Shown here: positions 43,861-53,524 of the stretch, in pieces
Layout: each line of letters starts with the position of its first letter
How positions within the stretch are numbered: the stretch's first letter is position 1
Source of the DNA: Lithodes maja
Taxonomy: Eukaryota; Arthropoda; Malacostraca; Decapoda; Lithodidae
DNA length: 64,000 nucleotides
Reading direction: 5' to 3'
Assembly: GCA_037953745.1 (NCBI GenBank)
Contig: JBAKBP010007901.1
Location: 31,661-95,660, forward strand
Notes under the pieces: generated by a model
Databases searched by the model: none
What the model saw: the letters and a program-made list of their open reading frames with translations, nothing else
Told to the model about the DNA's origin: nothing
Program-made: the position numbers and the translations under genes

Positions 43861-44675
43861 TCTTCAGTTCACTTCACTCACTTAAAAACACTTAACTCAC
43901 TTTAAAAACACTAAACTCACTTTAAAAACACTTCACTCCCTTCAGGTCGCTTCACTTACTTAAATAGGCCTAACCGAAAACAAAAATGTTGAAATACACA
44001 CAAATAGGTTATCAGCGGTGATAGCCTAACCAAAAATTAAAACCAAACAAAATTAAATTTGAATACGCAGTGATAGCCGAACCGAAAACAATTTTATGTT
44101 TATTTAAACAGAAATAGGCCACCAGGGGTTATAGCCTATCTTAACCGAAAACAAAAATTATGAACTACCGGTAGGCAGAAATAGGCCACCAGCGGTGATA
44201 GCTTAACTGAAAATTTAAAAATTGAAGTACGCAGAAATAGGCCACCAGGGATGATAGCCTAGACTAACCGAAAACAAAAATAACCGAAAACAAATACCGG
44301 TACGCAGAAATAGGCCACCAGCGGTGATAGCCTAGACTAACCGAAAACAAAAATTATGAAATACTGGTACGCAGAAATAGGCCACCAGCGGTGATAGCCT
44401 AACTGAAAATTTAAAAATTGAAGTACGCAGAAATAGGCCACCAGGAATGATAGCCTAGACTAACCGAAAACAAAAATTATGAAATACCGGTACGCAGAAA
44501 TAGGCCACCAGCGGTGATAGCCTAACTGAAAATTTAAACATTGAAATACCGTACGCAGAAATAGGCCACCAGGGATGATAGCCTAGACTAACCTAAAACA
44601 AAAATAACCAAAAACAAAAAAGTATGAAATATGCAGAAGTAGGCTACCAGGGGTGATAACCTAACTAAAAAAGCA
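43861..44675 (-). repeat. CR1-b 5' UTR tandem monomers
   Basis: A ~20-base repeat (CACTTCACTCACTTTAAAAA) lies just upstream of ORF1, followed by ~11 units of ~60 bases with GCAGAAATAGGCCACCAG and GTGATAGCCTAA. Units alternate between two types, so the true repeat is a dimer of ~125 bases. Confidence 0.85.
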
Positions 44676-44676
44676 A

Positions 44677-44679
<3 letters not shown>

Positions 44680-44750
<71 letters not shown>
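44680..44750. repeat. (AT)n microsatellite
   Basis: About 35 AT dinucleotides in the CR1-b 5' UTR; CR1-c has only a short trace at the same place. Confidence 0.97.
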
Positions 44751-44754
<4 letters not shown>

Positions 44755-45290
44755 ATGTAACTAAATATACAATTCACCAAATAGAGATTATATAAAAATA
44801 AAGTGTAACTGCACACAAGGGGTTAATATACTGTATCAACAGATGGCGCTGGTGTCACTGTAGGCTAGTCAAGCAGGATTATATTTAGATAAACAAAGTT
44901 ATCAGTCAAAGGTTACTACAGTACAAGATCATGCAAGCAACAACTAAAATTACAGATATATATAGCTACAGTAGGATACTGAATACGATAACTACTAGAG
45001 TTAATAAGAAAATACAAAGCTAGGTCGATTAGAGGTGCGCGTGCGTCGTCTGCTACAAGCTAGGATAACAAATGTAAACAACAATGTTTATCAGTCAGAA
45101 AAGCAATAAAATAACATGCACGGCAACTACAGAACTATGTGGAGGTTAAACAAGCACTTAACTACTGTTCATGCAATGAATAAAGGAAATTGGGATATGA
45201 AATACTCAAATTATGATCGAGTTTTCTCAGTGGCGATGCGGAGCTGTTGGCGATGCTAAAGCCGGCGGGCATGGAGAGAGAGAGAGCTGA

Positions 45291-45620
45291 GCGGTGTGAG
45301 GAGTGTAGTAAGGCTATGACCGCCGCCCACCACCGCGGTGGGCCAACTGAAGTGAAAACCACCCTTCCATCCCCCCTCACACTCGCTACACAGGGAATTA
45401 TGTAGGGAAAGTACCTAATTACATGTTTTTTGCACTCGTGTTGCGCGGTCGTTGGAAGAAAACCAATGGTCGTACAAGGATGGTTGGGGTGTCATTGGAA
45501 AGCTCTGTTTATGCTCTTTCAGGGATAGATACTTGTTTTACACTCTGGGTCTTATTTAGGCATGAAAATGATCACGCAAACAACCCTATTTAGGGTAAAA
45601 ACACCCCGCTGGGCGGTACA
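45291..45620. other. Short unassigned stretch
   Basis: GC-rich CCGCGGTGGG near 45333 and an imperfect inverted repeat around CCGCTGGGCGGTA at ~45607. It separates CR1-b from LINE-C. Confidence 0.4.
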
Positions 45621-45626
45621 TATAAA

Positions 45627-46568
45627 TTACCGCCTAGGCCGCTCGTAAGGTGTTAAGACCTTAATTATTGAAGGAATGGCGCTGTTCTTGTAGCGGTCAG
45701 TCCGTGGTGCTCTTATGGGGACAATACGGTTGAAATGGCGAACAGCGCGTAGAGGAGGAGGGGCGTCGGGCGGTAGTAGGTGCCGGTGTCTGGGGTTGTT
45801 TAGTAGTTTGCTGGCGAACTGCTGAAGGTGTTGTTCATAGAGGTTAGATATGGCGAGGACGTTAATTAGGTTACATGCATCTTGGTAAGTGGTGTAGTTG
45901 GCCCCTAACATTATTCTGAGTGCTCTCTTCTGAATTTTTTCTAATTTATTTCTTTGGGTTAAGTTGAGAGAGGATGACCAAACGGGTGAAGCATAGCAGA
46001 GTTTGGGTAATATAAAAGATTTGTATAAAAGTAGCATGTCATCTCTGGGAACCCCTAGTTGTCTCAGGGTGCGTAACATATGTAGCCGATAAGAAGAAGC
46101 ACTAGCTATGGTGTTAACATGTTTATCCCGGAGTAGTTTTTGCTGAAGGAGAACACCAAGTAATTTAGTGGACTGAACTATCTCGAGGGTGTGATTGCCA
46201 AGCTTGAGGGTGGGAGGAGGGATGGGTTTAGAAGCAACATTGAAGTTAATGACAAGTGTTTTGTTTAGGTTAATAGTGACATCATTATCTTGTGTCCAGG
46301 TCAGTAGGACATCTAGGTTGGCTTGGAGAATGCTGTAGTCTGGAGAAGCGTTGCTGATGGAAGAGGCTAGTGTGGAATCGTCAACATATTTCCATTTGAG
46401 TTCTGCGTCATGAAGGGCGTTATTGCTGAGTATTAAATAACCGAGCGGCCCATTCGTATCCCTTGAGGCAAACCGCAAGGGAGTGTTTGTGAACTGGAGA
46501 TACTGCCTAGAAAGCGGACGGATTGTTGACGGTCGTTGAGGAAATCCGCCAACCAGGAGGTAAGACAT
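45627..46568 (-). pseudogene. LINE-C RT core and C-terminal region
   Basis: LKWKYVDDSTLASSISNASP holds the catalytic aspartates; then VTINLNKTLVINFN, STKLLGVLLQQKL, LPKLCYASPVW and KIQKRALRIMLG. The preceding GLPQG block is readable in another frame near 46470, showing a frameshift just before the active site. Confidence 0.82.
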
Positions 46569-46617
46569 TCCCTGAGGCCAAGTTGTAGTGCTTTCTTAAT
46601 TATAATGGTGTGGTTTA

Positions 46618-46938
46618 CTAGATCGAAGTTTTTTTTAAATCTATGAATACTGCTGTTACTGACGTGTTTCGGCGGTCTAAATTTTTATGAATGAAGTCAA
46701 GAAAACTGATGAGGTAGTGTGAGGTGGATGAGGAATTAATATTTCCATACTGGCACGAGTCTAATGTATTGTATATATCTTTGTAAGCCAATTCAGCTAC
46801 AAAACTTACACAAATAAGGCTAGGAATAGGTGTAATAGCTATCGGATGTACTTCATTAAGAGATTGAGGGTTTGAAGATTTAGGGATTGGAGTGACATAG
46901 GAATGCTTCCAATCTTTAGGACATTTGGATTGTTGCAA
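46618..46938 (-). pseudogene. LINE-C RT N-terminal blocks
   Basis: KCPKDWKHSYVTPIPKSSNP, then HPIAITPIPSLICVSFVAEL (normally H/YRPIAxTP), then LDSCQYGNINSSSTSHYLI and VFIDLKK, the RT finger and palm start. Frame lost at both ends. Confidence 0.7.
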
Positions 46939-47240
46939 GGAAGCATTAATTATGGATGTGAGAGGTAAGGAAAGTTCAGGAGCAAATTCTTTGTATAAGC
47001 GGATAGGAAGATCGAGTGGAGTGGAGGAGCGTTTAGGTTTGAGAATCTGTAAACGACGGCAAACTTCGTACTCTAATACGATAGGTGGGAGGGAGGGGGC
47101 AGGGAGGTTTGCTGGGAGCTGGTCATGAGAGAGCTTGGGAAGTTGTTGACATATAGAGGCAAAATGATTATTTATTGTCTCGGCTGCTTCATTACTGGTG
47201 AGATGGTTGACACCCGGGAAGGTAGAGGGTCGGTTCTTAA

Positions 47241-47843
47241 CCTAAGGAGTGCGCATGGGGGTAATTAGAAACGTCCCCCTGTGCTGACGTATTTGAGCTG
47301 TTTCCATCACTAAAATATTCATTTTACCATAAATAGCATTAATACTTATCCATATGCACCTATTATGGGTTGATTATAAAGGTATTAACCTGAAACAACA
47401 ATAAAACGAGTGAAAACAGCGTTTGGATGGTCAAAATCGGAGATATACGCCGCGAGTTATATAATGTATGGGTGAGGCAACCTGCTTTCCCGCCAATTTC
47501 CCCCAAGGCCACTGAGACACAGTCGATCGATATTCTCTCTCTCTCTCTTGCACTCGCTTGCTAACACTGATGACAATGCCCTGCTTGCAACTCGCTAATG
47601 TTAGCACAAAAATATACCTCAGAATAAGGGAATAACAGGGAAAATAGGTGATAACTGATGAAGGGGAGGAAAGTGGGGAAGGAGAGGAGGTAGAGGAGTG
47701 ATATTTTGCATAGCCCAGGGGCCCAAAAAAAAAAAAAATAAAAAATTGATGTTTAAAGTTGATTTTTTTTTTTTCTCTGACTCTTAAGAGTCTTCCCGCA
47801 GTCCGCCGGGGGAACTCTTAAGAGTCTTCCCGCAGTTCCCGGG
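47241..47843. mobile_element. 603-bp TTAA element inside LINE-C
   Basis: TTAA at 47237-47240 and 47844-47847. Ends CCTAAGGAGTGCGC and, inverted, CCCGGGAACTGCGG. Removing it and one TTAA joins EWCGL to KNRPSTFPGVNHLTSNEAAE in frame. It contains A- and T-runs near 47727 and 47764 and a repeated CTCTTAAGAGTCTTCCCGCA. No coding frame. Confidence 0.85.
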
Positions 47844-47854
47844 TTAAGGCCACA

Positions 47855-48620
47855 CCATTCCTGAATTCGGCTAAACCATTCACTAATGTTTGTGGGTTTC
47901 AAGTGTTGTATTTTGTTGGGATAGAAAGTCCTTTTTGCCATTTTAATTTCTCTAATAACTTTGTTTCGAAGTGATTTGAAAATGGGTGGGTTGTTGGCTT
48001 TAAAGGCATTGTCACGTTGTTGCATAAGGCGTTTAATACAGCAATTAATCCAAGGGAGGTCAGACTGGGGAGTGACTACAGTTTTTTCAGGGAAGAAATG
48101 TTGGTAGGCTATATTAATAGTATTGAGATAATTTTTCCATTTGCGATAAACATCTTCAACAGTTAACACCTCAACCCATGGGTATCGAACAATCCAATCA
48201 CCGAAGAGTCGAATTGCCGAGTCGGTTATAGGTCTGTACGTGTGTGTTTTGTTCTTTTTTGTGTGAGCGAAAGTAGGTTTGGGAGTCCAGAAAACAGGTG
48301 TGATTGCTTCGTCCAAATGGCGACATTGGAATCGGGGTTTCATAAAGGTTTGACATATCTGTTAGGATTATATCTAAAATATTATTATGGTGTGTAGGGA
48401 AATTTACTACTTGGGTTAGCTGAAGGTGTGTTTGAAGGGCAGACGTGTCTATTTCATTAAAATCACCACATATAATAAATGTAGATGATGAGTACTGTAA
48501 TTTTAAAAGGTCAGACGTATCAGAAATATGTTGTAGAAGTAAATCACGTGTATGGCGTCTTGGGGGGTGATAAACAACACAACAAATAATATATGCAACA
48601 CGTCTGGGGTGTAAGGAGGG
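47855..48620 (-). pseudogene. LINE-C endonuclease and linker
   Basis: Endonuclease parts: VAYIICCVVYHPPRRHTRDL, FIICGDFNEIDTS, NILDIILTDMSNL, PMSPFGRSNH. Linker: RKWKNYLNTINIAYQHFFPE, DLPWINCCIKRLMQQRDNAF, IREIKMAKRTFYPNKIQHL. The N-terminal end of the endonuclease is missing where (GT)n sequence starts. A frameshift lies near 48245. Confidence 0.75.
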
Positions 48621-48640
48621 AGTGATTCGGATCCATAATG

Positions 48641-49070
48641 TGTGTGTGTGTGTGTGTGTCACAGAAGGATCATATAACAATGGAGAGAGATATTGATGGC
48701 TATATATATTGCTGTTGGTGGTGGTGGTGGTGATGGTGATGATGTTAGTGCTAGTGGTGTTATTGGTGGAGGAGGTGGTAATAGTGGTGATAGTGAAAAT
48801 TATAGTGATGGTGATCATGTTAGTGGTAGTGATGTTATTGGTGGTGGCGGTGGTGATGGTTGTATGGTGGTGGTAGTGTTGATGATGGTGGCGGTGGTGA
48901 GGATGGCTTTGGTGGTGGTGGTGATATTTCGCTTGTGATGATGATGATGATGATAATGGTGGTGATGATGATGATGATGATGATAGTGATGATGATGATG
49001 ATGGTATAATTTGTATATTCGTTGTATTTGGAGAGGGACTATTATGGATGTCATTGATGAATAATATTGC
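48641..49070. repeat. (GT)n and GGTGATGATG low-complexity tract
   Basis: (TG)n at ~48640-48658, then ~300 bases of GGTGGTGATGATG-type triplets. Frames across it are His- or Gly-rich artefacts. Confidence 0.9.
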
Positions 49071-49133
49071 TAGTTGTAGTTGAAGAGGGATTGCAGCCAT
49101 TTTGTGTGTAGAAGAGTGAAGCAGTTGCAGCTT

Positions 49134-49330
49134 AAGGGGAGATGGATCGGTTTTCTGGTTCCCCTTCTTCCTCATGTGTAGCCTCATTAATTTTCCGATG
49201 TTAAAACGTTCGGACCATTAGTTTGGTGATTTTAAGATCTTTCGCACCATTTCTTTGTCAATCTTTATACTTTTCATGTAGGTGTCTATTTTTCCTGGCG
49301 AGCGATAGCGAGCCTGTAACTTAAGAGGAA
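49134..49330 (+). repeat. Fam-300 dispersed repeat, copy 7
   Basis: TTAAGGGGAGATGGATCG to the core CCTGGCGAGCGATAGCGAGC at ~49297-49316. Confidence 0.65.
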
Positions 49331-50463
49331 CTCAAGCGTCGATAATTGATAGTGAAAACAAAATAAATAAATAGAAACCAAAACAATAATAATGAAAATA
49401 ATAGATAAAAAAAAAAAAAAAAAACAACAACAACCTAGTAATAGTCTCCCATTAGTGTGACTCTCCCTGGTTTGGTCTAGCCCCAACCAACAACATGGGG
49501 ATTGCCCTGAGTCCCCCAAGGAGAGTTAGTAGGCTACACCATCAGGGAGCAGATGGTTGGCCACAGAGGAGGGAGAGGAAGAGAGAGAGAGAGAGAGATA
49601 ACTGGTGAAGAGGTAACAAAAGAGGAGGAAGGCTAGTGAAAAGGTCAAAGGACAAACTAAACAATGGGAAATAGGTAGACGTTCTTGGTAGGTGTGTGTG
49701 TGTGTGTGTGTGTGTCTTTGCTGAGCGTGGGAGGAAGATGAGAAGCGTAAAAGAAAAACGCGTAAGGACGGAGGAAAATTAGTTTCAGTGGTGTAAGAAA
49801 AAAAATGTGAAAACTTGAAAGGCACAACACAGAAAACGAAAAATTAAATTAAGTTAGCCGAGGAGACGACAGGTTAGTAATTAATTTGAGAGAGAGAGAG
49901 AGAGAGAGAGAAGAGAGAGAGAGTGTCTGATGTAGGCGCAGAGGCATACAGACAGAAAGACAGAATAGGTGAAACTGGGAAAAAGAAAAAGAAATGAACA
50001 GTATAATCTATAAAAATTTAGATATATGATGATCACAAAAAAAATCTTCCAACTGTAAAATATTTATAAAATCAGAATCTAGCGCACAACAACATAGGAA
50101 TATATAGACAACTGAAAACCAATACCTTCACTCAAAATATATACGAAAATAAGCAAGTTTTGATATGGCCTAAAGCTTTGGCAATGGTTTCTCATGGGAC
50201 AAAATGGAAACCAAACATATTGATCCATATATATTGGTAAAAAAGGAAGTGGATTGTACATCACACACAAGGGAACAGATAAAAGAGGATGGGAAAGAAG
50301 TAGAAAAGATCTCCAGAAAGAAAAAAAATGCCAGGAGCAAAGATAATTAAACTGGTGTCACATGAACGCTTTTTCTGGATCATTTCTGGCAATATTGGTA
50401 TTATAAGGATATTCTCTCCGACAAAAAATCTACCGCCAATCTAGCTGGTGATAATATCTATCA
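49331..50463. other. Microsatellite-rich stretch, no gene
   Basis: An A-run at ~49408, (GA)n at 49575-49600 and 49888-49925, (GT)n at 49690-49714, otherwise AT-rich. No domain in any frame. Confidence 0.5.
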
Positions 50464-50678
50464 TAGACTACAGTAGATCTGGACTGGACACGAACATGGA
50501 ACTTTGCAGTAAGGGACCCAAAATCGGAGAACGAAGCCCCAGGTTAGAACCCCAAAACCGCGAAAATATCAAATTGTCACGGTTTCGAGGTTCGAACTTG
50601 GGGGTTCGGTATCCGATTTTGGGTCCCTCACTGCAAAGTTCCATTTTCGTGTCCAGTCCAGATCTACTGTAGTCTATG
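50464..50678. repeat. Fold-back with ~98-bp arms
   Basis: Left arm from ATAGACTACAGTAGATCTGG to ~50561 and right arm from ~50580 to 50678 are reverse complements with about ten mismatches and a ~19-base loop. No coding. (CTAT)n follows at the right. Confidence 0.85.
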
Positions 50679-50684
50679 TAACTA

Positions 50685-52512
50685 TCTATCTATCTATCTA
50701 TCTATCTATCAATCTATCTACTGTATATATATATATCTATCTATCTATATCTATCTATATCTATATCTATTTGCTCAGGCCCAATCCCCACTTTTCCTAT
50801 TTTTTATTTTATATTTCCTCTATTTTATTATTTTTGTTGTTGTTTGCATTTTCTTGGGGGTGGCCGACTCAAGACAGAGCATGAACAGGAAAACACAAAA
50901 CACAAGACAAAACAGCGAACAAACACAGACAAAACACAAAATTCACACACATCTAGGTCACCCAGGAGAATACCCAGAGACCAGGGTCACCAAGGTCGCT
51001 CCAGCACTCCCCTTGCCCCCGACCACCCGGAGAGGCTCCGATCTCGGCAGGCAGACATGTAGCGGAGCCAAAGCCACAAGCCCGCCCAACACACTTCCAC
51101 GCGCACCCTTCATATTAATCGTCTCCCCGGGCCAGGTGCCTGATGGACTATTATCTAGTCCAACTTGCACCCGACCCCTTCCCCCAAATGACCACGTGTT
51201 CACTAAACTATTCACAAGCATTCTCCATTCATTCCTGTTTATTACCACTTCCTTTGCCTGATCTATAGTCATTCCTCTATCATCCAAAGCTTGTCTTACA
51301 CAGTCTCTCCATCTCAGTGGGGGTCTTCCTGCCCTTCTATCTCCCCTTGTATTTGACTCATATATTCTCTTTGTAAGCCTTTCATCTCCCATTTGTTCAA
51401 CATGACCATACCAGCTCAGCACCCTTCTGTCCACTCTGGCTGACAAATGTTCCTTTTACCCCACTCTCCTACATATCTCTTCATTCCTCAATCCGTCTCT
51501 ACGAGTAACTCCACACATACTCCTCAAGCAGCTCATCTCCATCACATCCAGCTTTCTTCTCTCCTTTTTCTTCAGAGCCCATGTCTCAGCCCCATACATC
51601 ACTGTTGGCACAACAATTCCTTGATACATTGCACTTTTTACTTTCATTCCGAGATTTCTCGTCTTCCACGTACTTCCCATTGCTCCGAAAACTTTCCTTC
51701 CTTCACACACTCTCTGTTTTACCTCCATTTCCATACCTCCACTCTTGCTTATCGTTCCTCCTAGATATTTAAAACACTCTACTTGTTCCAATATTTCCCC
51801 ATCCAGCCTCTATTCTAGATTCACCCTACGATCACTCCTATTACACACCATTACTTTACTTTTAGTGACGTTCACCTTAAGTTTCCTCCTCCCACAAACC
51901 ACTCCAAACTCTTTGACTAACCGCTGCAATTTCTCCTCAGAATCCGCTACCAACGCTGTGTCATCAGCGAACAGCAACTGATTCAACTCCCAATCTCTAC
52001 CATTCTTTCCTACTAAACCCAATCATCTTCCCATAGTTCTAATTTTCACCTCCCTCACCACACCATCCATAAACATATTAAACAGCCATGGTGACAATAC
52101 ACAATCCCTGTCGCAAACCTACCTTTACCTCAAACCATTCACTCAACTCACCATTTCCTACTCTAACACATGCTCTGCTCCCTTCATAAAAACTCTTAAC
52201 TGCTTCCAACAAATGTCCTCCAATTTCATAAATCCTTAACACCTTCCACATTTCTTCACGATCCACACGATCATACGCTTTTTCCAAATGCATAAAAGCC
52301 CAAAATATCTCCTTATGCTTCTCTAAATACTTCTCGCATAACTGTCTTACTGAAAACATCTGATCCACGCACCCTCTTCCCCTCCTAAAACCGCACTGTG
52401 CTTCTATTGCAACTTCCGTACATTTTATTATCCTCTCTATCAACACCCTGCCATACAGCTTTCCAACCACTGATAATAAACAAATACCCCTATAACTTGA
52501 ACACTCCTGCCG
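50685..52512 (-). mobile_element. RTE-2 LINE, 5' truncated
   Basis: Minus-strand RTE-type LINE, different from RTE-1. The 3' end on the minus strand runs into (GATA)n-type sequence (50685-50770). The RT and C-terminal region are readable with frameshifts; it begins inside the RT (SSYRGICLLS). Confidence 0.8.
50958..52510 (-). pseudogene. RTE-2 reverse transcriptase, frameshifted
   Basis: From N: VVGKLYGRVLIERI, QCGFRRGRGCVDQMFSVRQL, IFWAFMHLEKAYDRVDREEM, VKVGLRQG, then (frame change) the SPWLFN block, NQLLFADDTALVADSEEKLQ, FKYLGGTISKSGG, VPTVMYGAETWAL, CLRSMCGVTRRDGLRNEE and, after another stop, LSWYGHVEQMGDERLTKRIY and RAGRPPLRWRDCVR. All RT blocks downstream of the 5' cut are present; catalytic FADD is intact but the frame is broken at least three times. 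Confidence 0.85.
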
Positions 52513-52740
52513 ATCTATATATATATAGTATATACCGGTATATATATATATTTTTTGTTTTCTTTAATACATGCGAGGTTGAAAGAAATGGCAATTTCTG
52601 CGTTGGAAATTTTATTATTCAAAGTTTCCAGGCCTCTGATGAGTTTTCGCTGGGTGGCAGGAAGTAGATGAATGAGATGAGCAAAATTCATGGTGGTACA
52701 GGGTTACATAAATGTACATGATGATACAGGATATACAACG

Positions 52741-52770
52741 CGTTTCACTGGACAACCAGCATTATCAAGT
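52741..52770 (-). ncRNA. Hammerhead-like core motif
   Basis: Minus strand TTGATAATGCTGGTTGTCCA then GTGAAACG. A stem (CTGG/CCAG) with a TTGT loop sits between a CTGATGA-like and a GAAAC box, as in hammerhead ribozymes of Penelope-like elements, but the first box has two changes. Probably inactive. Confidence 0.35.
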
Positions 52771-53054
52771 AAGGATAGAATGATATAAAAGGTAAACAGG
52801 AAGGGTATATATAGAGGGTGGAGGATCAGAGGAGGCGAAAATCAGGGGGCAAAAGACTGCTATTGGTGGAGGGGTATTCTAGGAGAGAAAGAGAGAGAAC
52901 CGCTTCACGCATGCGCACTGGATGCGGAGTGGTGGTGGATAGGTTGGCGGGGTCGAAGCTGATTGGCTGCGTGTCGAGGGGCGTGGCCTAAGTTGCGTAG
53001 TACGTGTGGCGCCGGCAGAAGACGAAGCTGAAGGAAGTAGCGCGGGGGACTGCA

Positions 53055-53296
53055 TCAAGGGCACCGGGGGGCGTTAGGTCCTGTAGGAAAGTGCCTTGTG
53101 GCAGAAGGAAGGATCTGAAGGTCCAGAGTTTGGTTGTTGATGTTGGGATGTAAGGCTTGGATATATAATGCTTCGAGTATAGGTAATCTCCTTGGGTCAC
53201 TTTCTTTATCGAGTATGGTGGTGTGTTTCTCTAACTCGTTGCGTGTGAGGTGGGGGTGGTTAGGGGTGAGATAGTGGTCTTTGATGGCTCCAGCCT
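53055..53296 (-). pseudogene. GIY-YIG endonuclease C-terminus (Penelope-like)
   Basis: AGAIKDHYLTPNHPHLTRNE, HTTILDKESDPRRLPILEAL, YIQALHPNINNQTLDLQ. The pattern of R..ILEA.YI...P.(I/L)N at the end of a GIY-YIG domain is characteristic of Penelope-like elements, where it nicks target DNA. Only the last ~80 residues remain; the catalytic GIY-YIG part itself is not in this window. Confidence 0.65.
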
Positions 53297-53524
53297 GAAG
53301 GTGTACAAAGGAGTACAAAGGAGTACAAAGGAAATCAAGCAACAACAGATCTAGTGACCCTTCTAGGCTGCTTGTCCTCCAAAACACTGAGGATCAAGTG
53401 TCCAAACAGTGGTTTAGAGTGGGTAAGGGAACATTGGAAAGGGAACTACTGCCCTGCCACTAACGTGGCAGGACTAGGAAGTTAGTAGGGGACATATGGG
53501 TTAGTAACTGAGGGGAGGATAAAG

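Larger units (their letters stand above)
39531..45290 (-). mobile_element. CR1-b, nearly full-length
   Basis: Minus strand: 3' end with four GTACAAAGGA-type repeats, ORF2, ORF1 and a long 5' UTR with ~11 tandem monomers, (AT)n and ~600 further bases shared with CR1-c. Both ORFs are open except for one stop in ORF2. Confidence 0.9.
45627..48640 (-). mobile_element. LINE-C (YVDD type), decayed
   Basis: Minus-strand LINE with endonuclease (from ~48610), linker, RT and long C-terminal tail (ending 45627). Broken by frameshifts and by a TTAA insertion at 47241-47843. The catalytic box is YVDD, not YADD or FADD. Clade unknown. The left boundary is not defined beyond the stop codon. Confidence 0.8.
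52600..53298 (-). mobile_element. Penelope-like element 3' end
   Basis: The minus strand encodes the end of a GIY-YIG endonuclease domain and then a ~400-base 3' region containing a hammerhead-like motif (52741-52768). The RT of the element is absent. The CR1-c 3' end abuts at 53299. Confidence 0.65.

Noticed and set aside
48693..49187. Gly/Val-rich and His-rich open frames
   Set aside because: Low-complexity GGTGATGATG triplets; only the part left of ~48620 has LINE endonuclease motifs.
52636..52660. CTGATGAG on the plus strand as a hammerhead core
   Set aside because: No GAAA box at the right distance on that strand; the minus-strand motif at 52741-52768 is a better, though degenerate, candidate.
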